Assembly: GCF_947179165.1 (NCBI RefSeq) | Contig: NC_077245.1 | Span: 18,570,740 to 18,634,739, forward strand | Length of the DNA stretch: 64,000 nt | Source: Solanum dulcamara | Taxonomy: Eukaryota; Streptophyta; Magnoliopsida; Solanales; Solanaceae | Reading direction: 5' to 3' | Shown here: in pieces, positions 32,299-41,971 of the stretch | Position numbering within the stretch: position 1 is the first letter of the stretch | Layout of the letters: each line of letters opens with the position of its first letter | The notes under the pieces: generated by a model | Told to the model about the DNA's origin: nothing | The model's input: the letters and a program-made list of their open reading frames with translations, nothing else | Databases searched by the model: none | Translations under genes and position numbers: made by a program

Positions 32299-34327
32299 AT
32301 TCTGTAAAAAGATGGGTCATATTGAGAAAAATTGCAGGGTCAAGCAGAATCAGCCACAACAACATCATGCGCAGCAGGAAAATTTTGTTGAAGAGTCGGA
32401 AAAGGAAGAACAAAGCTTGTTTATGGCTTCTCACGAAGAAAACACAAGCAACAAATCCTCATGGTTCATAGACAGTGGATGTACGAGTCATATGTCACAC
32501 AATGAGCTCTTGTTTCACACACTTGACAAGTCGTTCAAAGCTAAAGTTAGGATGGGAAATGGTGAAACAGTCGATGCACATGGAAAGGGTTCAGTTGCCT
32601 TTCAAACTACACAAGGTACAAAGTTTATACATGATGTGTTGTATGTTTCTTGTTTAGCATGTAACTTGTTAAGTGTGGCTCAAATGATGTCGAAAGGTTG
32701 TTCCTTAATTTTTAAGGGCAAACATTGTTTGGTTTTTGACTCAAAAGATAGTTTGATTGTTAAAGTAGAAATGGTGGATAAATCTTTTCCTTTAGATGGG
32801 AAGTTTGATAATGCAAATTTTGCAAGTATGGATGAGTCATGGTTGTGGCACAAAAGATATGGGCATTTTAACTATGCTACTTTAAAGTCTATGTATGAGA
32901 AAGACTTGACTAAAGAGTTACCTGAGATCTCACTGTCTAAAGAAGTTTGTGAGGCATGTCAGATGGGTAAGGTACACAGAAAATCATTTCCTAAAAGTGC
33001 TACCTGGAGGGCAACTGAAAAACTTGAATTAGTTCATACTGATGTGTGTGGACCTATGCAGACATCATCTTTAGGACAAAATAAATATTTTGTTCTCTTT
33101 ATTGATGACTTAACAAGGATGACTTGGGTGTATTTTTTGAGTAACAAGTGCCAAGTATTTTCAGTTTTTAAGAAATTTAAAGCTTTTGTTGAAAGACAAA
33201 GTGGTTGTAAGCTGAAGTCTTTGAGATCGTACAATGGTGGTGAATACACTTCAAATGAGTTCAATAAGTATTGTGAAGATATGGGGATTGATCACAAGTT
33301 GACAGTAAGTTATTCACCCGAACAAAATGGAGTCTCAGAGAGGAAAAACAGGACTGTTGTTGAAATGGCTAGATGTTTGTTGCTTGAAAAGAAACTACCG
33401 CAAAGCTTTTGGGCAGAAGCTGTTTATACTTCAGTATATCTTTTAAATAGGTTGGCAACTAAAGCTGTGGATAAGAAAACTCCTATTGAGGCTTGGAGTG
33501 GAATAAAACCATCTGCCAAGCACTTAAAAATCTTTGGTTCGATTTGCTATTCTCATGTTCCTTCAGTCAAAAGAAGCAAACTTGAACCGAAAGGTGAATT
33601 GGGGATCTTTATTGGTTATTCATCGCAAGCCAAAGGTTATAGAGTTTTCAGCTTGCAAACAAAAAGTATTTCCATCAGAAGAGATGTTGTAGTAGATGAG
33701 CATGCGTTTTGGAACTGGGATAAGGAGCAAATTGAGAAAGATAATGCAGATTTTCAGAACTTGCGTCCGCTGCCTGAAATCCAATCATTTGGCTCTAAAA
33801 ATTTGGAAAAAGATGAAGAATCAGATGGGGAATCCTCACTTGATTCGCCCATTTTGAAAACAAAGTCCCTTTCTGAGATATATGAAAGATGTAATGTTGC
33901 AATCTCAGAGCCAAATAGCTATCAAGAAGCATCAAGACATGAAGTTTGGATTGAAGCTATGAAGGAGGAGATTGGTATGATACAGAAGAATGATACTTGG
34001 AAGCTGGTTGATAAACCAAAAGACAGAAATGTAATAGGGGTGAAATGGGTTTATCGAACCAAACTTAATCCAGATGGTTCAGTTTATAAATACAAGACAA
34101 GGCTTGTTGTGAAAGGTTATGCGCAAGTTGCAGGTCTGGATTATGGAGACACATTTGCACCAGTTGCACGACATGATACAATAAGGCTTCTATTTGCTTT
34201 GGCAGCTCAATCAAATTGGAAATTGTATCATTTGGATGTGAAATCAGCATTCTTAAATGGACAGCTGCAGGAGGAGATTTATATCGACCAACCAGAAGGA
34301 TTTCAAGTGCAGGAATGGAGGATATAA
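32294..34327 (+). pseudogene. RLC-F Pol: zinc knuckle, protease, integrase, RT N-terminal half
   Basis: One long frame. Second zinc knuckle CRFCKKMGHIEKNC; protease WFIDSGCTSHMS (DSG active site) near 32461; pre-integrase LWHKRYGHFNYATLKSMYEK with VCEACQMGKVHRKSFP; integrase HTDVCGPMQTSSLG with the first Asp, then SLRSYNGGEYTSNEF where the second catalytic Asp is Tyr (codon 33230-33232), and EQNGVSERKNRTVVEMAR with the Glu. GYS-like GIFIGYSSQAKGYRVFSL follows. RT starts near 33930 and runs through VKSAFLNGQLQEEIYIDQPE. The frame is lost near 34310. Integration by its own enzyme is predicted to fail. Confidence 0.92.
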
Positions 34328-35454
34328 TCTACAAGCTACATAAGGCATTGTATGGATTAAAGCAGGCTCCTCGAGCCTAGTACAGTAAGATTGATTCTCA
34401 TCTTATTTATTGTGGCTTCAAGAGAAGTGAAAATGAAGCCACTTTATATGTGAAGAAGGCTAAAAGAGGAGATGTGCTTTTGGTGTCACTCTATGTTGAT
34501 GATCTTCTGTTAACAGGAAGCAATGAAGCTATGATAAATCAATTCAAGCAAGAAATGGAGACCAAGTTTGAAATGTCTGATTTGGGTGAAATGAATTACT
34601 TTCTGGGAATGGAGATTCGTCAAGCTACAAATGGAATCTTCATTTCACAGAGAAAATATGCATGGGATATTCTTAAAAGATTCAAGATGGAGAGATGCAA
34701 GCCTGTATCGACCCCACTAGTTCACAATGAAAAGATTTCGAAGTTTGAAGGAGGTGATAGGGCTGATCCTGCAGTTTATAGAAGTTTAATAGGTAGTTTG
34801 CTGTATTTGACAGCAACAAGACCTGATCTCATGTTCGCAGCAAGTCTTCTGTCGAGATTTATGCATGCTCCGAGTCAAGTTCATCTTGGCGTCGCTAAGC
34901 GAACGTTGAGGTATATCAAGGGAACTGCTGATTTTGGTATTTGGTTTAAAAAGGAAGAGCAAGGGAAATTGATGGGTTATTCAGATAGTGATTGGGCAGG
35001 AAGCATTGATGATATGAAAAGTACTTTTGGATATGCTTTTACACTTGGTTCAGGCATGTTCTCATGGAATTCAAAGAAGCAAGATGTGGTAGCTCAATCT
35101 TTTGCAGAAGCTGAATACATCGCCGCTGCTGGTGCAACTAATCAAGCTCTATGGTTAAGAAAGATTCTATGTGATCTGGAGCAAAATGACATTGAAGCTA
35201 CTGTCATTAAGGTTGAAAACAAGTCAGCAATATCTATGGCCAAAAATCCAGTGCAACATGGTCGTAGCAAGCATATAAATGTGAAGTTTCACGCTATCAG
35301 ACAAGCAGAGAAGGATGGCGAAGTTAAACTTGTTCATTGCAGCTCAGATCAACAGATTGTAGACATCATGACCAAGGCTCTTCCTAAGGGGAAATTTGAA
35401 GTTCTAAGGGCTAAGCTGGGAGTACCCAAGAAAAATCTCAAGGAGGAGTGTTAG
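34328..35454 (+). pseudogene. RLC-F Pol: RT C-terminal half and RNase H
   Basis: In the shifted frame [15 protein letters not shown] is followed by TAG at 34378-34380, where Trp is usual. The frame is then open: GDVLLVSLYVDDLLLTGSNE (YVDD intact), MSDLGEMNYFLGMEI, YLTATRPDLMFAASLLSRFM, RNase H MGYSDSDWAGSIDDMKSTFG, QSFAEAEYIAAAGATNQALW, HGRSKHINVKFHAIRQAEKD and the end IMTKALPKGKFEVLRAKLGV. The terminal stop overlaps the first bases of the 3' LTR (TGTTAG). The active-site residues look intact; the breaks lie upstream. Confidence 0.92.
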
Positions 35455-35704
35455 AAAATGAGATTTTCTGGATAGTTTTTTAGTCTAATAGTGTTCTCTT
35501 TTAAATATTATGTTTGGTTTGTAAAGGAAGGGTAATCCTTGTTTTATGGAATTTGTTTTGTAAGTGGTTGGATAGGTATAGACTCTACTTACTTTTTGAA
35601 AAAGCTTATATAGCTATATGTATTCAAGCCTTATGTAAGATGTCATATGAATGTAAAATCTGTTGCTAAACCTTATTTTTTCTTATCTGTTTAAAAATCT
35701 AACA
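35449..35704 (+). repeat. RLC-F 3' LTR
   Basis: 256 bp, preceded by the purine tract caaggaggag and followed by tgttt. Two mismatches to the 5' LTR. Confidence 0.97.
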
Positions 35705-35709
35705 TGTTT

Positions 35710-36880
35710 GACTATTGGTACACACATGAATTGACTGACAATACTGACTGCATAGGCAATATCTAGACGAGTCACAGTAAGGTAGTTCAATTTCTCAACT
35801 AACCTTTTGTATTTTTCCGAATCATCAAAAGGGTCAGCATCATCCTTAGTAAAATGTATATTAGGAACCATTGGTGTGCCATACGGTTTCGCTCCCAACT
35901 TTCCAATTTCTTCAAGTAGGTCAAGTGCATACTAAGAAAATCCCGTTCTTGCTTCTAGATACTTCTACACCCAAAATATATTTTAGCTGTCCCAAGTCTT
36001 TGGTATAAAACTTGGCATGTAAAAAATGCTTGAGAGAAGAAATTCCAGTACAATCATCTCATGTAATAACAATATCGTCAACATAGAGAACTAGAAGAAT
36101 AATACCAATCACTGACTGTCTGTAAAAGACTTAGTGATCACACTTGCTTTTCTTCAACCCAAATTCTTGAACTATATCTCTAAATTTTCCTAACTAGGCA
36201 CGAGGACTCTGCTTTAGACCATATAATACCAGTACAATCATCTCATGTAATAACAATATCGTCAACATAGAGAACTAGAAGAATAATACCAATCACTGAC
36301 TGTCTGTAAAAGACTTAGTGATCACACTTGCTTTTCTTCAACCCAAATTCTTGAACTACATCTCTAAATTTTCCTAACCAGGCACGAGGACTCTGCTTTA
36401 GACCATATAGAGATTTTTTCAGATGAAAAACTTTTCCATACTCCCCCTTAGCAACAAACCCAGGCGATTGCTCCATATACACCTCTTCATGGAGATCCCT
36501 ATGAAGGAAAGAATTCTTGATATCCAACTGATATAAAGGCCAATGTTAAGAAGCAGCTAAGAAAATAAAGAAATAAAAAGAGGTGAGCTTCGCTACGGGG
36601 GACAAAGTGTCGACATAAGCTACCCCATAAGTCTGAGCATATCCTTTAGCTACAAGTCTAGGCTTAGGTCTTGTGACAGAACCATCATGATTGACTTTGA
36701 CTGTGAAGACCCATTTGCATCCAACTGCTTTCTTTCCTTTGGGTAAATCCACCAAATCCCAAGTGTCATTTTCATCTAGAGCATTTATCTCTTCAAGAAT
36801 CGCATCATGCCATCCATGATTAGTCAAGGCTTCTTTCACTATTTTGGGAATAGAGATAGAGTCAAGAGCCAATCAAATAA
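35710..36880 (-). pseudogene. RLC-B copy 1 reverse transcriptase
   Basis: From 36872 downward: EEINALDENDTWDLVDLPKG, VGCKWVFTVKVNHDGSVTRP, ARLVAKGYAQ-type text (here PRLVAKGYAQTYGVAYVDTL), then MDIKNSFLHRDLHEEVYMEQ and KKSLYGLKQSPRAWLGKF. The active-site box (complement near 36060-36090) is followed by LNYLTVTRLDIAYAVSIVSQ before RLC-F interrupts at 35709. A 184-bp tandem duplication lies inside. Stops and frameshifts are frequent. Confidence 0.85.
36045..36412 (-). repeat. 184-bp tandem duplication within RT
   Basis: The unit beginning ccagtacaatcatctcatg at 36045 recurs at 36229 with period 184. The two units are nearly identical, so the duplication is recent relative to the decay of the element. 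It duplicates the RT active-site region. Confidence 0.9.
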
Positions 36881-38100
36881 CTAGGTGCAGAAGATAAGTG
36901 GTCATAAGAAACAAAGTTAGCAATGAAATATGTGCATTTACACTAATGTGTACCTTTTCGAAGAGCAATAGGAAGGTCAAGATTTCCTAAAGAAACAAAT
37001 GGAAAAGAAACTAATGATGAAGGAGTTGATGTAGGACAAGTATCATCATTACCTTGCCTCCTCGAGTAAACTTGAACAATTGGCGGTCTTGCTAGAACAG
37101 ATGAAGTAGGTTCCAGAGGCATAGTAGTTGACTGATTATCAATAAACAAACTAGAAGATGGAAGTACAATATTATCTAATTGTTCTATGACAGCACGAGT
37201 ATCCTAATAGACTAACCACTCATCTTCTTCCACCTGACTTGTAGAAATGGGAGGTGCATAGAAGAATGGTGTAGCTTCTGAAAATACCACATCCGTCGAT
37301 ACTAGGTATTTTCCAAGTTCAACAGAGTAGCACTGATAACCTTTTTGAAGTCGAAAATATCCCAAGAACAATATAAGGCATATTACCTCGAACATAACAT
37401 GTGCTACCAAACAACTTAGGTTCCACCGGGAATAGTTATTTGTTTGGAAAAAGAACAATATAAGGCATATTACCTGCCAACACAGTTGACGGCATGCGAT
37501 TTATCAGAAAACAAGCTATAGAGGCTGCATCAACCCAAAATTGTTTAGGGACTTTCAATTGGAACTAAAGTGTCCGAGCTGTCTCAAGTAGATGTCTATT
37601 CTTCCTCTCAACAACTTCATTTTGAGAAGGTGTATCAACATATGAAGACTGATAAAGAATATCGTGGTTTCTCATGTAAGACCAAAATAATTCTGACATA
37701 TATTCTTTAGGATTATCACTCCTTAGAATTCGTACTCAGGCATTAAATTAGATTTTGACTTCAACACAGAAGGCAGTAAAGTGAGTAAACACTTCAAAAC
37801 GATTCATCACAAAATAAATCCAAGTCATTCGAGAAAAAATCATCCACAAAATTGACAAAATATTTATGCCCAGTTTTAGAAACAGCAGGACATGGTCCCC
37901 AAACACCTGAATGTACTAACTCAAATGCAGACTCAACTCGCTTATTAACCCTTGGACCTACTAAGATACGATGGTGTTTTGCAAATTTACATGACTCTCA
38001 TTCCAATGAGGAAATATTCTGAAACTGGGACAAATACTTTTCAACAGAGGTAGAGAAGGATGCCCTAATTGACAATGTGCTTCAAATGGAGACACGATAC
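36881..38100 (-). pseudogene. RLC-B copy 1 integrase and linker
   Basis: Linker with SSVLARPPIVQVYSRRQGN near 37040-37110 and VSTDVVFSEATPFFYAPP near 37250-37310. The integrase region reads weakly on the minus strand between 37450 and 38100 with many stops, for example QPSYVDTPSQN-type wording near 37610-37650. No intact catalytic set can be read. Confidence 0.7.
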
Positions 38101-39041
38101 TTGAGCAGGCAACAAATTGAGATTCTCATTCATCAAGAATATAGAGATCATCATATACATGTCCTTTACCAATAACCTGATTTGGCCAAAGATCACGAAA
38201 TAAACAATGATCGGGAAAGAAAGAGACATAACAATGAAGTTCTCTAGTAACTTTACTAATGGAAGTCAGATTAAAGGCCAATTTTGGTAGACTTAATATA
38301 GATGACAGCGTAATACATGAGGTAGGTTTAACAATTCCAAATCCAATGCTGTTGCAAGTTGATCCATCAGCTACTGTAACTCGAGAGGGTGCTTTGTGTG
38401 GTTGAAAACTAGAAAAAATATTAGGATTACCTGTCATATGATTAGTGACACCTGAATCAATCACCCATTTATTTGAAGAGGTGATAAGACATGCTTTATC
38501 TGACTTGGCAAAAGCATTGACTAAAGGGATTCCTTCAACAATTTCTTATATTGAGAGAATTTGGCAAACTCCTCAACCGAAATCAAACCATTTTGTCAGA
38601 AAATGGACTAGAAGCAGCAACAACCTCACCCTGATCAGTCATTTTTTTTCAACTAAAATGCTCACTGTATCACAACAAATTGATGTTGAAGTTGAAACCA
38701 ATAGAACATCCCAAGTAGGCTATATCTGAAATAATATCCCAAATAAGTAGGCAGCAGATAGCTTCCAAAATAATACAAAGTTCACAATTTATTGAGCAAT
38801 CATTCAACTCACTGTTGCGCTTCACAACAGCCTCCAATCATATACCAGAATGAAACAGTAATTAGCAATAAACAGAGAAGTGTCAAACCTGACCAAAGAG
38901 AGTGCACAAATTCTATTTCTAGGGTTCTCTTCTCCAAAATATGGTCCAATGATATAGGACCACCACAAATCATCCAGAAATCAAGCCAATATTTTTTCCT
39001 GATCTAACTCAAACAAAGCAGGATAACCCGCTCTGATACCA
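38101..39041 (-). pseudogene. RLC-B copy 1 protease and gag, primer site
   Basis: The frame 38464-38126 includes MIDSGVTNHMTGNPNIFSSF (protease DSG), VTVADGSTCNSIGFG and LPKLAFNLTSISKVTRELHC. Gag between 38465 and 39000 is strongly decayed. At 39029-39041 the minus strand reads ATGGTATCAGAGCG, the Met-tRNA primer site adjoining the 5' LTR. Confidence 0.8.
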
Positions 39042-39219
39042 TGTGAAAATACAGATTGAATGTATCAATTTCCCTGTAGTATTATTCCAAAAATAAGAGC
39101 TATTTATAGGTGTACAAGTAAATATATCTAAGGAAACAAAATTAGAAAAGATCCCTAAATATCTCTATGATTATGCTATGAATGTTATTAGTAGATACGA
39201 CTATGTACGTTTTGTAACA
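39042..39219 (-). repeat. RLC-B copy 1, 5' LTR
   Basis: 178 bp, plus-strand ends TGTGAAAATACAG and TTTTGTAACA. It contains agagctatttataggtgt, i.e. a minus-strand TATAAATA promoter candidate near 39097-39105. Confidence 0.9.
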
Positions 39220-39589
39220 CAACCAAAGTACATACTAACTAAGCTCAGCCTACATCAAAACAGACGGAAATAGTTTGGTTGAACTAAAAGTGCACTAGTT
39301 TTACATACTTAAGAGAATTTATTGCACCAATGTATACAAAAGAGCTATTTCTGAAATTTGAGACCAAACTTAAGGTACTTGTCCAAATTTTACCAACAAT
39401 TTTAATATAATACATGGAATTTGATCTCCCCTGTTTCTTATTAATGCTGAACAAACAAAAATATTGCTTGGTGTGTGACAAATCCTTTAAAATAGTATAT
39501 TTTTGGAGGATATGACACGGGTCCTGCAACACAGTCCAAGAGAGAGAGAGAGAGATATTCATGTCTCGGTGTAGCAAAAAGAATTTTGT
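39220..39589. other. Intergenic with partial MITE-like repeat
   Basis: Begins with target duplicate caacc. At 39483-39540 the text ttttggaggatatgacacgg followed by cctgcaacacagtccaaga is a partial, diverged copy of the repeat at 40164-40291. An (AG)n tract lies at 39541-39554. Confidence 0.5.
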
Positions 39590-39980
39590 CTTCTTCATTT
39601 TGCTCGAAACTCTATTCCATCAACAAAAACTTGTCTATCCCAAAGCGACGCCCAATCTCCATTTATTGCGCTTCAACATCTCTGACCTCCCCTACATCAT
39701 TGAAAAACTTCCCCATTTCTATTTCCATCCATTTATCAACTCTTGTTTGAGTATTATGCAACCTGATTCTCCTGACTCTTTGTGGTTCCTCAGTCTCACG
39801 ATTGACAAATCTAACAACTGTATTACCAATTACAAGACCAAAATATTAACTTGGAGCTAACTTGTACACCAGATATACGGTGTATGTTGTTGGCTTTGAC
39901 AACATTTGACATGAAATCTTGCCATGTATATAAAGTCAGTGAGAACCCCAGAGATTAGCCACTTTTGAAAATCTTCAAAA
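39590..39980 (-). pseudogene. PP2-B last exon pseudogene (psi-5)
   Basis: The minus-strand exon starts after an acceptor-like AG at about 39979 with ATTTTCAAAAGTGGCTAA, the same exon start as in psi-3 and at 51631. It reads VNRETEEPQRVRRIRLHN, then TRVDKWMEIEMGKFFNDVG and EVRDVEAQ before a stop, and a decayed C-terminus. Upstream exons are missing; the next sequence to the right is a MITE and RLC-H. Confidence 0.8.
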
Positions 39981-40163
39981 AGAAAAACACTTTTCTCAAT
40001 ATATATATAGTTCATTTAAATGTCTAGGAATGCATGTACTATTAATGGTGAAATGATTGATAAAATATTGGATAATATCGTGTCAATAGTTATTATTGAT
40101 TTTCATGAATTTTCTTATCTTCTGCTTAATGATCTTGTACTTTTGCAACAGATAATGAAGGAT

Positions 40164-40291
40164 TATGTTGCTCCAACTCTTCAAAAATGCTGACGGCTAT
40201 GGGTATGTGTTGGATCCTCCAAAAGTACTGCATTTTTAGAGGATCGGACACGAGTGTAACAATATTTTTAAAAAGTCTGAAAAATATAGCT
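40164..40291. mobile_element. MITE-like short inverted-repeat element
   Basis: About 125 bp with imperfect terminal inverted repeats: gctccaactcttcaaaaatg on the left, and gtctgaaaaatatagc on the right, whose complement reads gctatatttttcagac. The middle ggatcctccaaaagtactgc is characteristic of a repeat I associate with Solanum genomes. No coding. RLC-H inserted immediately to its right (duplication gaaag). Confidence 0.6.
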
Positions 40292-40296
40292 GAAAG

Positions 40297-40574
40297 TGTT
40301 GGAATTAATGCATTCACAAGGCTACTATCCTTGACTTTTAGTCTTTCAATATTATCTCTTAGTTTTTTAAGAAGTCTTTTAGGAGTTAGTGGTACATGTA
40401 TCTAGTGATTTGTGATACATGTATCTAGTTATTTGTGCAACACTCTTGGATTGATATTTCAAGTAGTATAAATAGAGATGTAATGATGATTGTAATCATC
40501 TCAAGTCACCTTAAGTAGCCTAATACAACTTGAGCATTCTCTAAGAAATATATTCTCTTTCTATTTATCCTTCA
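40297..40574 (+). repeat. RLC-H 5' LTR
   Basis: 278 bp with gtataaatagag near 40466 as TATA candidate. The following atgtatttgagca is a decayed Met-tRNA primer site. Confidence 0.85.
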
Positions 40575-40589
40575 AATATGTATTTGAGC

Positions 40590-41905
40590 AGTTTTTCATT
40601 CTTAATCTGGGGTTAGGTGAAGAAAAAAAATATCATCTAAAACAAATGAAGGTGTTGATTCTTCAATTGTTCTTACTCCATTTTTTGATGGAAATGACTT
40701 TGATTACTGGAAGATAAGAATGAGAACGTATCTGAAAGTTGAAGGTTTGTGGACTATTGTTGCAAATGGCTATGAAGAACCAGAAGACGATGGTGGACTT
40801 TCAGTAGCAGAGATGAAAAATCTTGAGGCTAAGCATCGTCAAGATGCAAAAGCCTTGAAAAAAATTCAAATAGGAGTCTTAAGATCATTTTATTTTGCAA
40901 AAATTGGTACTTGTGGGACTGCAAAGCAGGCTAGGGAGTCTCTGGAAGTTGAGGTGTATGTTGACGAAAATCTACCCACTACTCGGAGTACCCTCCCAAA
41001 AGGAAAAAGATGTGTTTGTCAGGTTCGATTCTTCTTAATTGGGGATCCATTTCTTAAGATCTTCCATCTCTCTCCTAAGGGCCCTCTTCCTATTTCCTAT
41101 TTAGGGGATTTCATTACTGTGAGCTCGCAATGAGATTGGAGGCGTGTATGTGTAAGTGTGGTCTGACTAACTCACTGAAGTTAATTTTTCAAAAACATGA
41201 TCAGAAAAATGGAGTTTTTGAAAAGAAAAAGAAATCCATTTTATCATTTAGACGAAAAAAATATTATGATTCTTAAGAACTCAATGGGCCCTTCCCCTTC
41301 GAATCAAACAAACAAAGAAGACGTCCTACATAACATATGCGAGCCTTACGTGGACGATTTGGTAGTCTTTTCAAAAGAAAGAACCAACCAAATCCAAATC
41401 TTCAATTCATAGCCCTCGATGATCGGGCACATGTCATCCAAGACTTATGTGATCAAGTATCTAGAAAGATGGATGCAACTGGCACTATCATCTTTAAACT
41501 CTTAGAAGAGAGTTTCGAAATTTGAAAATGATGGAATCTGAAAAAAATATAGGTGAATATTGCACAAGGGTCATGAATATTGTTAATGAAATGAGAAATC
41601 ATGATGACATAAGTTCTGACCAACAAGTAATGGAAAAGATTATAATTAGTGTCACAGAAAAGTATGAGTTTATTCCTGCGATCACTGAGGAGACGAAAGA
41701 TCTTTCTAAGATTTCCATCAAAGAGCTAGTTGGATCATTTCGTGCACACGAGAATCGAAGATTTTTCATGAAGATCAACCGAAAGAGACAACTTTCAAGT
41801 TCAGAAACAATGAGAATTCTCAAAATTTCTCAAAAAATCAACAAAACAAAGTACAATCCAAAAAAGAAGCAGGATATCGTGTTGAATCATCATATTGAGA
41901 ACTGA
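40590..41905 (+). pseudogene. RLC-H copia gag, split by a foreign insertion
   Basis: The first part reads VDSSIVLTPFFDGNDFDYWK, RMRTYLKVEGLWTIVANGYE, DAKALKKIQIGVLRSFYFAK and ARESLEVEVY to about 40953. The second resumes near 41489 with TLRREFRNLKMMESEKN, then NIVNEMRNHDDISSDQQVME and SFRAHENRRF. The zinc knuckle and all of pol are absent. About 535 bp of unrelated DNA separates the parts. Confidence 0.8.
40954..41488. other. Foreign insertion in RLC-H gag
   Basis: Not homologous to copia gag. It contains a short gypsy-RT-like peptide YVDDLVVFSKERTNQ near 41347-41391 and an open stretch LDDRAHVIQDLCDQVSRKMD near 41415-41474. No target duplication is seen. The origin is unclear; it may be a composite of other element fragments. 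Confidence 0.4.
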
Positions 41906-41971
41906 AGAAAAAGTTTTCTTCATTTTCTTCCTCCTTTCCTTAACAGAAATTTGCTTTCTCCCATTACTTGT

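Larger units (their letters stand above)
31117..35704 (+). mobile_element. RLC-F, young full-length copia element, duplication tgttt
   Basis: 4588 bp bounded by tgttt at 31112-31116 and 35705-35709. The two LTRs are both 256 bp and differ at only two positions by eye, so this is the most recent insertion with two LTRs in the window. The primer site and polypurine tract (caaggaggag before 35449) are present. Coding runs gag, protease, integrase, RT, RNase H, but with two frameshifts, one nonsense codon and a lost integrase Asp. It sits inside RLC-B copy 1 in the opposite orientation. Confidence 0.97.
30344..39219 (-). mobile_element. RLC-B copia element, copy 1, duplication caacc, with nested RLC-F
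   Basis: Bounded by caacc at 30339-30343 and 39220-39224. The minus strand runs 5' LTR (39219-39042), primer site ATGGTATCAGAGCG, gag, protease, integrase, RT and RNase H, with a polypurine tract (complement of ctccccctcaag) at 30541 and the 3' LTR (30540-30344). RLC-F is inserted in the RNase H region. Without RLC-F it is about 4.3 kb. It is full-structured but riddled with stops. Confidence 0.93.

Noticed and set aside
41100..41480. Possible organelle DNA insertion
   Set aside because: Nothing here can be assigned to a known plastid or mitochondrial gene from the sequence alone, and one stretch looks like gypsy RT, so no organelle claim is made.
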